From NCBI GenBank assembly GCA_963706385.1, contig OY970153.1, positions 2,294,001 to 2,358,000 on the forward strand: a stretch of DNA of 64,000 nucleotides, given 5' to 3'. This stretch comes from Poindextera sp963706385. Its GTDB lineage: Bacteria; Pseudomonadota; Alphaproteobacteria; Caulobacterales; Caulobacteraceae. Below, one piece after another: positions 34,727 to 43,092 of this stretch (positions within the stretch are counted from its first letter, which is position 1; each line of letters starts with the position of its first letter). Position numbers and translations under genes: made by a program. The notes beneath the pieces were generated by a model. The model was given only the letters and a program-made list of their open reading frames with translations. It was not told the origin of the DNA and did no database searches.

Positions 34727-37045
34727 CTAAAACGCCAGCTCGGGCTGACCGCCGCCGCCGAGGGCGGTCTCGGGAAGGTGGCAGGTGAAGGTCGCGCCGT
34801 GATTCGGCTCGCTTTCCAGCGCCACCCAGCCGCCGTGCAGTTCGATCAGCGACTTGACCAGGGCCAGCCCTAGGCCCGGCCCGCCGCGATCGCGCCCGAC
34901 GAAGCGATCGAAGATGTGCGCCTGGACGTGGAACGGGATGCCCCGGCCGGTGTCGGCAACCTGGATCTGGATCTCGCTCAGCGCCCGCCGCGCCGAGAGG
35001 GTCACCGTCCCGCCCGGCGGGGTTTGCAGCAGCGCGTTCTCGACAAGGTGATCCAGACTCTGGGCCAGGCGCCGGGCGTCGGCGCGGATGATCCCGATCT
35101 CTGGATCGCAGCTCACCTCGATGCTCACCTCCGCGGCCTCGCGCGCCCACCGCGCAGCGGCCTCCGACAGAAGATCGCGAATCCGCACGTCGCCGAGGTC
35201 CAGCGCCATCTCTCCGGCGTCGATCTGCGCCATGTCGAGCACATCGTCGATCGAGCGCGCGAGATGGCCGGCCGCGGCGCGGACCGAGGCGACATGGGCG
35301 CGCGAGCGTTCGGGCAGGGCCTCGCCCGCCCCATCCAGGAGCTCGGCATAGCCGATGATGGTGGTGAGCGGCGTGCGCAGCTCGTAGGAGACGTTGCCCA
35401 CGAAGTCCCGCTTCAGCCGTTCGGTCTCGGCCAGGGCCGCCGAGCGTTCGGCCACCGCCTTCTCCAGCTTGCGGGTGTCGGTGATGTCCGCGAAGGCCAC
35501 CAGCGTCGCTCCGTCCGGCAGCGGGCGCGACTGATAGGCGACGATGCGGTCGTCCGAGGTCTTGGCCTCGCCACTCACAGCGATGCGCGCGCGGGGGTCT
35601 GGATCGGTCACCCGGCCCTTCAGCTCGCGCCAGAACTGGGCATCGTGCAAGCGCGGCACGCACAGCTCGACCACTCCGTCGAAATCGTACGCCGCTTCGA
35701 TCGCGCCCGGCGCCACGTTCCAGAACCGGGCGAAGGCCTCGTTGTGCAGCCGCAGCCGCCCGTCCGAGCCGAACACCGCCACCGCGTCGTTCAACTTGTC
35801 CAGCGTCGCCTGCTGGACCTGGATCAAGGCGTTGTACTGGGCCTTGAGGCGCAATTCGTCGGTGATGTCGGAGAACAGGACCAGCAGCCCGCCCAACGGG
35901 TGCGGCTGGCGCACCACTCTGAGCGTGCGCCCGTCCGGCAGGGTCCACAGATCGTCCGCCGCCGGACCCATCGCCTCGTACCATCCCAGCTCGCCGGTCT
36001 TCCAGCGGCTGTAGTCGGCGGTTTCGGGCAGGCGCCGGCGCTGGCGCAGCCGGTCGAGCACCTCGCCGTGGCTGGGGTGTTCGGCGAGCCAGGCCGGCTC
36101 CAGCCCCCAGAGTTCGGCGAAGGCGGTGTTGTGGAAGGTCAGCTTCTTGGCGGCGCTGAAGATCGCCACCGCATCGCCCAGGTGGTTCAGCGTCTCGTCA
36201 TGCGCCTCGACATGCCGCTTCAGCGCCTCGCGGGTCTCTTCCGCTTCGGTCACCTCCAACGCCCAGACGCCGATGTCGCCGCCTTCCAGCGGTCGCGCGC
36301 AGATCCGGAACGCGCGCCTTTGTCCCTTGACCGGGGTCCAGCTCAGCACCTGACGCGGCGCGCCCGTCTTGGCGACATCGGCGATCAGGGCGCTGGCGGC
36401 GCGGTCGAAGCCCAGCTTGCGGGTCACCGCGTCCTCCAGCGAGGCGGCGTCGACGGCTTCGAGGAAGGCCTGGTTGGCCCAGATCAGGCCTCCGGCGATC
36501 GAGCAGACCCAGGCCGGCTGGGGCAGGGCGTCCAACAGCGCCGCGAACCGCGCCGCGGGGGGCAGGCCGCCGTCGCTGGCGATCATCGGCCGCAACATGA
36601 GCCAGGCGCTGACGCCGGCCGAGCGAGCGTCGAGCGAGACGACGCCCTGGTCGCCGCGCGCCTGAAAGGCGCAAGGCTCGCCGGTCTCGAACAGGGCGAT
36701 CAGCCGGCGGCGATGGTCAGGGTTGGCGTCCATCAGCGCTTCGACCACCAACCGCGGTTGGGCCAGGGCCTGGGTCTCGTCCAGCCCCATCAGCTTGGCG
36801 CACAACCTGAAGGCCTCGCCGCCCCAGGCTAGCTGGCAGCCGCCATCCTCGAACCTCAGCAGGGCGCTGTCGAAGGCCTCGGCCGAGGCCTGGGCGGTGT
36901 CCGCCAAGCCTTCCAGCCGCTGACGGGCCGCGGCGATGCGACGATCGGCCTGGTGGCGCACCGACAGCGCCCACAGCGTGGCGGCAAGCGCGAGACAGAC
37001 GGCGCCCGCGGCCGCGGCGACGATCAGGTCCGGCGCGGCGGTCAT
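34727..37045 (-). CDS. divL: DivL-type atypical sensor kinase (tyrosine at phosphoacceptor site)
   Basis: Membrane-tethered cell-cycle regulator; in C. crescentus DivL controls CckA and hence CtrA, and interacts with DivK. A single N-terminal hydrophobic segment (LIVAAAAGAVCLALAATLWAL) is followed by several PAS-type domains, a HisKA-like domain and a HATPase domain (ENALLQTPPGG, DTGRGIP, GLGLALVKSL). The phosphoacceptor position is tyrosine, Tyr554 in NVSYELRTPLTTIIGYAELL, the hallmark of DivL (Tyr550 in Caulobacter). ATG 37045 gives 772 residues, close to the 769 of Caulobacter; a TTG at 37090 would add 15. It converges on the ferredoxin gene. Confidence 0.93.
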   Translation of the reverse strand: MTAAPDLIVAAAAGAVCLALAATLWALSVRHQADRRIAAARQRLEGLADTAQASAEAFDSALLRFEDGGCQLAWGGEAFRLCAKLMGLDETQALAQPRLVVEALMDANPDHRRRLIALFETGEPCAFQARGDQGVVSLDARSAGVSAWLMLRPMIASDGGLPPAARFAALLDALPQPAWVCSIAGGLIWANQAFLEAVDAASLEDAVTRKLGFDRAASALIADVAKTGAPRQVLSWTPVKGQRRAFRICARPLEGGDIGVWALEVTEAEETREALKRHVEAHDETLNHLGDAVAIFSAAKKLTFHNTAFAELWGLEPAWLAEHPSHGEVLDRLRQRRRLPETADYSRWKTGELGWYEAMGPAADDLWTLPDGRTLRVVRQPHPLGGLLVLFSDITDELRLKAQYNALIQVQQATLDKLNDAVAVFGSDGRLRLHNEAFARFWNVAPGAIEAAYDFDGVVELCVPRLHDAQFWRELKGRVTDPDPRARIAVSGEAKTSDDRIVAYQSRPLPDGATLVAFADITDTRKLEKAVAERSAALAETERLKRDFVGNVSYELRTPLTTIIGYAELLDGAGEALPERSRAHVASVRAAAGHLARSIDDVLDMAQIDAGEMALDLGDVRIRDLLSEAAARWAREAAEVSIEVSCDPEIGIIRADARRLAQSLDHLVENALLQTPPGGTVTLSARRALSEIQIQVADTGRGIPFHVQAHIFDRFVGRDRGGPGLGLALVKSLIELHGGWVALESEPNHGATFTCHLPETALGGGGQPELAF

Positions 37046-37182
37046 CCCGGCGCGCGTCCAGCGTGGAGAGACCAGCGAATCATCGGCCAACCATAACCCG
37101 GCGCCGGGTGTCTAGGGCAGGTGGGTTGTTTGTTCGGCGGTTCGACCTCCCGTTTGGCCGCTCTTTGCTGCAAAATGAGCTG

Positions 37183-37761
37183 ATGAGCGCCATCGCCTAC
37201 CCCATCGCCCAGACCGCCGAGGCGGCTCTCGCCCGCCCGCTGGGCCGCGCCGCGCGGGCCAGCCAAGCCGCGAGCTTGGCTGGCGAGGCGGTGGATTTCG
37301 TCACCGAGCCGGTCGGGCCGGCCTTCGCCACGCGCGAGGCGGCGCTGGACGCCTACGTCGGGCGGCTGGACGACGAGCGCCCGGAGCGCCGGGTCCAGAT
37401 CCAGCCCGAGGATCGCTTCTGCCAGCTTCGCGAGCTGGCCGCCGAATCGCCGGGGCGCCGCAAACGCGCCGAGCGCGGGATGCGGCCGGTCTATCGCGAC
37501 GGGCGGCGCTGGCCCGAACCCCTGGCGCCGACCGCGACGGTATGGCGCGTGTCGATCAGCTACTGGCGCACCGGCTCGGCGGCCGAGCCGGCGTCGATCC
37601 CGCCCGCGCGCCCTGGCCGCGCCGAGGCCGCCGATCCCGCCGCCCTGCGCCGCCTTGTCGCCGAGCCGCTACGGCCGATCAAGCCGCAGCAGCCGTTGGA
37701 CATCGGCCTGTTCGAGTTTCGTCCGCCCGAGGCGCCGCACATCATCATGCCGGACGAATAG
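37183..37761 (+). CDS. Hypothetical protein, divergent from divL
   Basis: A 192-residue soluble protein, rich in Ala, Arg and Pro, starting at ATG 37183 where the sequence becomes protein-like; the open frame upstream is noncoding. I recognise no domain. Notable segments are a central PEDRFCQLRELAAESPGRRKRAERG and TATVWRVSISYWR, then a C-terminal KPQQPLDIGLFEFRPPEAP. It precedes the zincin gene by 11 bases, so the two probably share a transcript. Confidence 0.7.
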   Translation: MSAIAYPIAQTAEAALARPLGRAARASQAASLAGEAVDFVTEPVGPAFATREAALDAYVGRLDDERPERRVQIQPEDRFCQLRELAAESPGRRKRAERGMRPVYRDGRRWPEPLAPTATVWRVSISYWRTGSAAEPASIPPARPGRAEAADPAALRRLVAEPLRPIKPQQPLDIGLFEFRPPEAPHIIMPDE

Positions 37762-37772
37762 GCGCTGAGCCG

Positions 37773-38195
37773 ATGAAAAGGCCAATGGACTGGCCAATCG
37801 ACTGGACCGGGGCCACCGCCCCCACGCTGGACGCGTTCGCCGCCTTGGCGCAGGCGGCGTTCGCGGCCCTGCCCGAGGCGTTCCGCGCGATGGCCGGCGA
37901 GGTTGTCTTCCGCGTCGAGGACTTCGCCGAGCCGGACGTGCTGGACGATCTCGGGATCGAGGACCCGTTCGAGCTGACCGGCCTCTATCAGGGCGTCGAC
38001 CTGACCCGACGCTCGCTGCTCGATCCCAGCCCCCAGGCATCGATGGTCTTCCTCTATCGGCGCCCGATCCTGGACGAATGGGCCGAGCGCGGCGACGTCG
38101 GTCTGGGCGAGCTGATCAACCACGTGCTGGTGCACGAGATCGGCCACCACTTCGGGCTGTCCGACGACGCCATCGACGCGATCGAGGCGGAATAG
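37773..38195 (+). CDS. Minimal zincin metallopeptidase-family protein
   Basis: Small protein of 140 residues of the zincin_1 (DUF1025) type. The zinc motif is clear near the C-terminus: LVHEIGHHFGLSDDAIDAIE, giving HExxH plus a downstream His and Asp. Family members are cytoplasmic and short; natural substrates are unknown. ATG 37773 is 11 bases after the upstream hypothetical gene. Confidence 0.88.
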   Translation: MKRPMDWPIDWTGATAPTLDAFAALAQAAFAALPEAFRAMAGEVVFRVEDFAEPDVLDDLGIEDPFELTGLYQGVDLTRRSLLDPSPQASMVFLYRRPILDEWAERGDVGLGELINHVLVHEIGHHFGLSDDAIDAIEAE

Positions 38196-38330
38196 GCCGG
38201 CCGGGTCGCCAGGATTCCGATCACGGTTGACCGAGCGGGCGAGAGACGCCAAACCGCGATAGTTCCGCCAAGAAAACTTCACTTGAGCGTTCAACATCGC
38301 GGGCGGCCAATCAGCGGATTGGAGCATCAA

Positions 38331-39359
38331 ATGTATTTGAAGGCCGTCGGTCGGCTGACACTCGCCTGGCTCGCCGCGGCGTCGACGGCCTCGCTGGCCG
38401 CGGCCCCCCAGCCCGTGGCGTCCTACGGCCTGGTCGAACGGATCAAGGTCCCGGACGGCGGTTTCGACTTCGTCAGCTTCGATCCCGTGCTTCACCGGGT
38501 CTACGTCAGTCGCAGCGACGGGGTGCTGGCGCTGGACGTCCGGTCGGGCGCGGTCGCCGGCCATCTCGCCGCGGCGCAGCACTCGCACGCGGTACTGCCG
38601 CTCGCGGCCGGGACGCAGCTTCTGGTGACCGACGCGGGGTCGAATTCGGCCCATCTGGTGGATGCGGTCAGCGGACGGCTGATCGCCGACATCCCCACCG
38701 GCCAGAAACCCGACGCGGCGATGTTCGACCCGGCCAGCGGCCTTGCCCTGGTGATGAACGGCAAGACCGGAGACGTGACGCTGATCGACCCCAAGGCGCG
38801 AAAGGCGGTCGGATCGATCGCGGTCGGCGGCGGCCTGGAGTTGGCGGTCGCCGACGGCGCCGGCAAGGTATTCATCAATATCGAGGACCAGAACCGGATC
38901 GCGGTGCTGGACACCAAGGCCCGGACCCTGATCGGCCACTACGCCCTGGCCGGCTGCGAGGGCCCGACGGGACTCGCCTACGCCCCCGACGCGGGCGTGC
39001 TGATCGCCGCGTGCGCCAACAAGCTCGCCAAGGTGATCCGCGCCGCCGACGGCGTCGAGGCGGCGAGCCTGGCGATCGGCGCCGGCCCCGACCAGTTGGT
39101 CTATGATCCCTCACGCCGGCTGGTCTTCATCCCGTGCGGCCGGGACGGAGTGATGGACGTTCTCGCCGTGCGGGGGCCGAGCGACGTCGCCGTCGTCCAG
39201 ACCGTGACGACCCAGATCGGCGCGCGGACCGGCGTGGTCGACCCCGAGACCGGCAAGGTCTATCTGCCGACCGCCCGCTACGTCGCGCAGGCGGCGGGCG
39301 CCAGGCCGGCGGCCGAGCCGGGCACGTTCGAGATCCTAGTCGTCGCGCCGGCCCGCTGA
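38331..39359 (+). CDS. Exported YncE-like beta-propeller protein
   Basis: Secreted 342-residue protein: a signal peptide (LTLAWLAAASTASLAAA) followed by repeated blades of the YVTN/YncE type, such as VYVSRSDGVLALDVRSG, LLVTDAGSNSAHLVD, ALVMNGKTGDVTLID and VFINIEDQNRIAVLDTK. Such propellers are binding scaffolds in the periplasm. ATG 38331 puts the signal peptide at the N-terminus. It is followed by a phosphoesterase 27 bases on; fused or adjacent propeller-phosphoesterase pairs are known in other bacteria. Confidence 0.85.
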   Translation: MYLKAVGRLTLAWLAAASTASLAAAPQPVASYGLVERIKVPDGGFDFVSFDPVLHRVYVSRSDGVLALDVRSGAVAGHLAAAQHSHAVLPLAAGTQLLVTDAGSNSAHLVDAVSGRLIADIPTGQKPDAAMFDPASGLALVMNGKTGDVTLIDPKARKAVGSIAVGGGLELAVADGAGKVFINIEDQNRIAVLDTKARTLIGHYALAGCEGPTGLAYAPDAGVLIAACANKLAKVIRAADGVEAASLAIGAGPDQLVYDPSRRLVFIPCGRDGVMDVLAVRGPSDVAVVQTVTTQIGARTGVVDPETGKVYLPTARYVAQAAGARPAAEPGTFEILVVAPAR

Positions 39360-39386
39360 GACGCCCGCATCCGGAAGGACTCACGC

Positions 39387-40472
39387 ATGTCGCGCAAGAT
39401 GATATTCGGGCTGGCCGCCGCGATCGGGATCGGCGCCGCGACCGGCGCTTGGTCCCAGGCGATGACCGAGGCCGACCGGGCCGTGCCGCGCTACGCGCAC
39501 ATCTTCGTCATCGTCGAGGAGAACAGGGACTATGCCCAGATTCTGGACCCGGCGACGGCGCCGAACATCGCCGCCCTGGCGAGCGCCTATGGCGACGCCA
39601 GCCAGTTCTTCGGCGAAGTCCATCCCAGCGAGGCCAACTATGTCGCCCTGCTGGGCGGCGACACCTTCGGCATCCACGACGACGACGGCTATTTCTGCCA
39701 TGCCGGGCTGAGCGATCCGGCCTGCCCGGGCGCCTCGGCCCCCGGCTATGTCGATCATACGGTCCAGGCCCCGCACCTCGGCCAGCAACTGGAGGCGGCT
39801 GGCCTGACCTGGAAGGGCTATTACGAGAGCCTGCCCGAGCCCGGCTCGATGGCGGTGACCGCGAGCGACCCGGCGCTCGCCGACGGCGGCCGAAAGACCG
39901 CGCTCTACGCCTCCAAGCACTCCGGCTTCATGAATTTCGCATCGGTCCAGCGCGATCCGAAGCGGGCGGAGCACATCGTCGACTTCCACCAGCTCGACGC
40001 CGACATCGCGTCAAACCGGCTGCCGAACTTCGCCCTGATCGTTCCCAACCAGTGCGACGACATGCACGGCCTGCATGGCCCCAACCTGCCCGCCGGCTGC
40101 GACGGCGCCGATCAGGCGGCGCTGATCCGCAGAGGCGACCGGATCGCCGGCGATCTGGTGAAACGGATCCAGGCCAGTCCGGCCTGGCGTTCGGCCGATC
40201 GGACCGCGATCGTGATCACTTTCGACGAAGGCGTCGGCAAGACCCGCGAGGGCTGCTGCGGGGTGACGCCCGACGCCCCCTCCAATTTCGGCGGCGGCCA
40301 CATCCCGACGATCGTCATCACCAACCACGGCCCGCGCGGCGCGCGCGACGCCACGCCCTACAATCATTATTCGCTGCTGAGGACCATCGAGGACGCTTTC
40401 GGCGTCCATGACCATCTCGGCCACGCCGCCGAGACGGACAAGGGCGTGGTTCCGATGGCGAAGCTGTTCTAG
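39387..40472 (+). CDS. Exported phosphoesterase (phospholipase C/acid phosphatase family)
   Basis: Member of the phosphoesterase family PF04185 within the alkaline phosphatase superfamily, 361 residues with a signal peptide (IFGLAAAIGIGAATGAWSQA). Metal-site motifs are HIFVIVEENRDYAQI (conserved E-N), HPSEANYVALLGG with the nucleophile position, and VITFDEG plus GGHIPTIVIT near the C-terminus. Probably periplasmic hydrolysis of phosphate esters or phospholipid head groups. Shares a transcript with the propeller upstream; a terminator-like hairpin follows at 40521. Confidence 0.85.
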   Translation: MSRKMIFGLAAAIGIGAATGAWSQAMTEADRAVPRYAHIFVIVEENRDYAQILDPATAPNIAALASAYGDASQFFGEVHPSEANYVALLGGDTFGIHDDDGYFCHAGLSDPACPGASAPGYVDHTVQAPHLGQQLEAAGLTWKGYYESLPEPGSMAVTASDPALADGGRKTALYASKHSGFMNFASVQRDPKRAEHIVDFHQLDADIASNRLPNFALIVPNQCDDMHGLHGPNLPAGCDGADQAALIRRGDRIAGDLVKRIQASPAWRSADRTAIVITFDEGVGKTREGCCGVTPDAPSNFGGGHIPTIVITNHGPRGARDATPYNHYSLLRTIEDAFGVHDHLGHAAETDKGVVPMAKLF

Positions 40473-40520
40473 ATGGCGCCGGACGGGCGCGTGTGGGCCG
40501 CGAATGAGACGCGAAACTTG

Positions 40521-40539
40521 GTGACGCCCCCGTCATTTT
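40521..40539 (+). terminator. Terminator-like hairpin, 19-bp repeat copy 2
   Basis: Identical to 32988-33006: TGACG-CCCC-CGTCA followed by a T-run, 48 bases after the phosphoesterase stop. Consistent with termination of that unit; a TTGACC shortly downstream could begin the next promoter. Confidence 0.48.
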
Positions 40540-40620
40540 TCTTGACCTCGGGCGCTGAAGCCGGCATTTTTGTTCGATAAGCCGGCGCCCAAGGCGCCAT
40601 TCGTCTCGGGGGCAGATAGC

Positions 40621-41748
40621 ATGACGATCAAGAACATCACCAAGGACGCCATGTATGAAGCCGTGGCGCCGGACGATTTCGAGGCGATGCTGAACCTCGA
40701 TCGCTACGGCGCCCGCTCCAGCGCGTTCGACAAGATCATCTCGGCGACGCACGACCATTTCTGGGACCCGCTCGACAAGAAATACATCGACTTCGACGAG
40801 CCGTTCGACATGGAGAATCAGGCGCTGTTGCCCGAGGACATGATCGGCGCACTGCAGACCAAATATGTCTCCGACGCCCTGTCCGACCCCAAGACGCGCA
40901 TCCGCTTCATCAACCAGAGCGCCCTGCGCAGCTTCTCCTCGATCCTGCACGGCGAACAGGGCGCGTTGAACCTGTCGGCCTCGCTGTGCCACGTGCTCTA
41001 CGACCAGGGCGCTCAGGAGTACGCCGCCAACCAGACCCGCGAAGAAGCCCGCCACGTCACCGCGTTCGCCCAGTACATCAAGGCTCGTTGGGGCCGGCCG
41101 GCGGCCTGCAGCCCGGTGCTGCAGAACTTGCTGGTCGAGATCATCGGCTCGCCCGAGGTCTACAAGAAGATCATCGGCATGCAGATGCTGGTCGAGGGCC
41201 TGGCCATGGGCGCCTTCGCCACCTTCTTCCAGAAGCTGAACGATCCCCTCGGCCGCAAGCTGATGCAGCTCGTGATGACCGATGAGGCCTTCCACCACAA
41301 GTTCGGCAAGATCTGGGCCGACCGCACGGTGCCCAAGCTCGATCCCGAAGAGCACGCCATCGTCGAGGATTGGGCGGCCCACTGCTTCCAGACCCTGCTG
41401 TTCAACCTGGTGGCGCCGAGCGAGCAGCAGGACCTCTTCGAGGAATTCGGCCTCGACCCGAACCGGGTGATCGCCGAGTTCCAGGAGATCGCCACCGACG
41501 AGGCCCGCCGCGAGGACATGAAGGAAGCCACCAACATCTTCCGCGTGCTGATCAAGACCCTGCTCAACGCGGGAATCATCACCGACCGCACCCGCGCCTT
41601 CTACGGCATGTACGTCGACATGGACGAACTGAAGGCCGAAGGCGAGCGGATGGTCGGCGACGCCATCGCCGAGGAGGGCATCAAATACCTCCAGACGATC
41701 AATTTCCGGGACCGCGGCCGATCGGCGACGCTGATCGCCGCGGAATAG
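40621..41748 (+). CDS. Ferritin-like di-iron protein, function unknown
   Basis: A 375-residue soluble helical protein with a complete ferritin-like di-iron ligand set: Glu112, Glu142-x-x-His145 (EEARH), Glu192 and Glu222-x-x-His225 (DEAFHH). This is the E, ExxH, E, ExxH pattern of R2, AurF and related oxygenases. It is not the ribonucleotide reductase small subunit: the radical-tyrosine context and NrdB C-terminus are absent and there is no nrdA. ATG 40621 follows a GGGG; a TTG at 40570 would add 17 residues. It ends at a strong terminator. Confidence 0.8.
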   Translation: MTIKNITKDAMYEAVAPDDFEAMLNLDRYGARSSAFDKIISATHDHFWDPLDKKYIDFDEPFDMENQALLPEDMIGALQTKYVSDALSDPKTRIRFINQSALRSFSSILHGEQGALNLSASLCHVLYDQGAQEYAANQTREEARHVTAFAQYIKARWGRPAACSPVLQNLLVEIIGSPEVYKKIIGMQMLVEGLAMGAFATFFQKLNDPLGRKLMQLVMTDEAFHHKFGKIWADRTVPKLDPEEHAIVEDWAAHCFQTLLFNLVAPSEQQDLFEEFGLDPNRVIAEFQEIATDEARREDMKEATNIFRVLIKTLLNAGIITDRTRAFYGMYVDMDELKAEGERMVGDAIAEEGIKYLQTINFRDRGRSATLIAAE

Positions 41749-41769
41749 CCAAATTTTCTGACCATTCGA

Positions 41770-41800
41770 GCCGCCTCGCCGCATCCCGGCGGGGCGGTTT
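41770..41800 (+). terminator. Rho-independent terminator after the di-iron protein gene
   Basis: GCCGCC-T-CGCCG pairs with CGGCG-GGGCGG around a short CATCC loop and is followed by TTT, 21 bases after the di-iron gene stop and before the lipocalin gene. Confidence 0.65.
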
Positions 41801-41839
41801 CGTGTTATGGGGGCCGGGATGGGTCAGGGAAGGGGCGCG

Positions 41840-42394
41840 ATGAGCGTACAGTTTCCGGGTATGGGCGCGCGCCGCCTGCGTCAAATGGTTCTGAGTCTGG
41901 CGCTGCTCATGGCCACCGCGGCCCAGGCCACGCCGCTGGCGCCCGAACCGCGCAAGCCAATCGATCCCAACCGCTATCTCGGCCGCTGGTACGAGATCGC
42001 GCGCGTGCCCAACACCCTGCAGGACCGCTGCGAAGGCGCGACCTCCGACTGGACCAAGGGCGGGGGCGACCAGTACAACGTGGTTCAGACTTGCCACATC
42101 GGCTCGCCCTCCGGGCCGACCAGGGTCTGGCGCGGCGCCGGCCGGATCATCGCCCCGTCCAAGATCCGCATCGGCTTTTTCGGCGGCTTCGTGCATCAGG
42201 ACTATTGGGTCGTCGACCGCGGCGACGACTACAGCTGGTCGATCATGGGCACGCCAAACCCGCGCTACGTCTGGATATTCTCGCGCCGCGCGGTGCTGAC
42301 CGACGCCCAGAAGGCCGCCCTGGTCGCCCGCGCCCGCGGCCTCGGCTACGATACCGGCAAGCTGGTCTACGACGAGCAGACGCCGATGTCATAG
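41840..42394 (+). CDS. Lipocalin (Blc-like) with signal peptide
   Basis: Bacterial lipocalin of 184 residues, likely periplasmic or outer-membrane associated, binding lipids or small hydrophobic ligands. After a signal segment (MVLSLALLMATAAQA), the first conserved region NRYLGRWYEIARVPN carries the G-x-W lipocalin signature, with later strands DYWVVDRGDDYSWSIMGTPN and YVWIFSRR. ATG 41840 follows AGGGAAGGGG. No lipobox cysteine is seen, so it is probably not a lipoprotein. Confidence 0.9.
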   Translation: MSVQFPGMGARRLRQMVLSLALLMATAAQATPLAPEPRKPIDPNRYLGRWYEIARVPNTLQDRCEGATSDWTKGGGDQYNVVQTCHIGSPSGPTRVWRGAGRIIAPSKIRIGFFGGFVHQDYWVVDRGDDYSWSIMGTPNPRYVWIFSRRAVLTDAQKAALVARARGLGYDTGKLVYDEQTPMS

Positions 42395-42465
42395 GCGGGA
42401 CTGGCTTTAGGTTCCGATTTTCGAACAAATTCAGAATACGTGGCTGTTCGTGGCGCTGGGCTGAC

Positions 42466-43023
42466 CTATCGCGGCGCGCGCTTGGCCAGGATGCGCTGCA
42501 GGGTGCGACGGTGCATGTTCAGCCGTCGCGCGGTTTCCGAGACATTGTGGCCGCAGAGCTCATAGACCCGCTGGATGTGCTCCCAGCGCACCCGGTCGGC
42601 CGACATCGGGTTTTCCGGCGGGGTCGGGGTCTGGTCCGGGCGGGCCAGCAGCGCGCGCACCACGTCGTCGGCGTCGGCGGGCTTGGGCAGATAGTCGACC
42701 GCCCCGGCCTTGATCGCGGCCACCGCGGTGGCGATCGCGCCATAGCCGGTCAGCATGATCACCCGCGCGTCGGGCCGGGCGGTCCGGATCGCCTCGCACA
42801 CCTGCAGGCCGTTGCCATCCTCCAGCCGCATGTCCAGCACCGCGAACGCGGGCGGCGCGGCCTTCACCGCGGCCAGGGCCTCGGCGACGGTGGCCGCCAG
42901 CCGCGGCTCGAATCCCCGACTTTCCAGCGCTCGACCCAGCCGCATGCGCAGCGGCGCGTCATCGTCCAGCACCAACAGGCTGCGATCAGGCAGCTCGGCC
43001 ACCGCATCGGCCAGGTCATCCAT
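42466..43023 (-). CDS. regA: Redox response regulator RegA/ActR/PrrA
   Basis: Global redox regulator: an N-terminal receiver (LLVLDDDAPLR, phospho-Asp in FAVLDMRLEDGNG, switch Lys in YLPKP) and a C-terminal Fis-type helix-turn-helix (HIQRVYELCGHNVSETARRL) followed by NMHRRTLQRILAKRAPR, nearly invariant in RegA/PrrA/ActR. ATG 43023 gives 185 residues, the family length. It lies downstream of regB, transcribed the same way, 69 bases apart. Confidence 0.93.
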   Translation of the reverse strand: MDDLADAVAELPDRSLLVLDDDAPLRMRLGRALESRGFEPRLAATVAEALAAVKAAPPAFAVLDMRLEDGNGLQVCEAIRTARPDARVIMLTGYGAIATAVAAIKAGAVDYLPKPADADDVVRALLARPDQTPTPPENPMSADRVRWEHIQRVYELCGHNVSETARRLNMHRRTLQRILAKRAPR

Positions 43024-43092
43024 GACGCGCTCCTCGGCCGCTCCCGCAGGTTGAGACCGCCGGCGCATGATGTCGCCGGCGTCGGATTCGCA

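Noticed and set aside
34916..36832. 638-residue plus-strand open frame opposite divL
   Set aside because: Antisense shadow of divL with no domain and biased composition.
40621..41748. Ribonucleotide reductase beta subunit
   Set aside because: The di-iron ligands fit, but the tyrosyl-radical context, NrdB C-terminus and an adjacent nrdA are missing.
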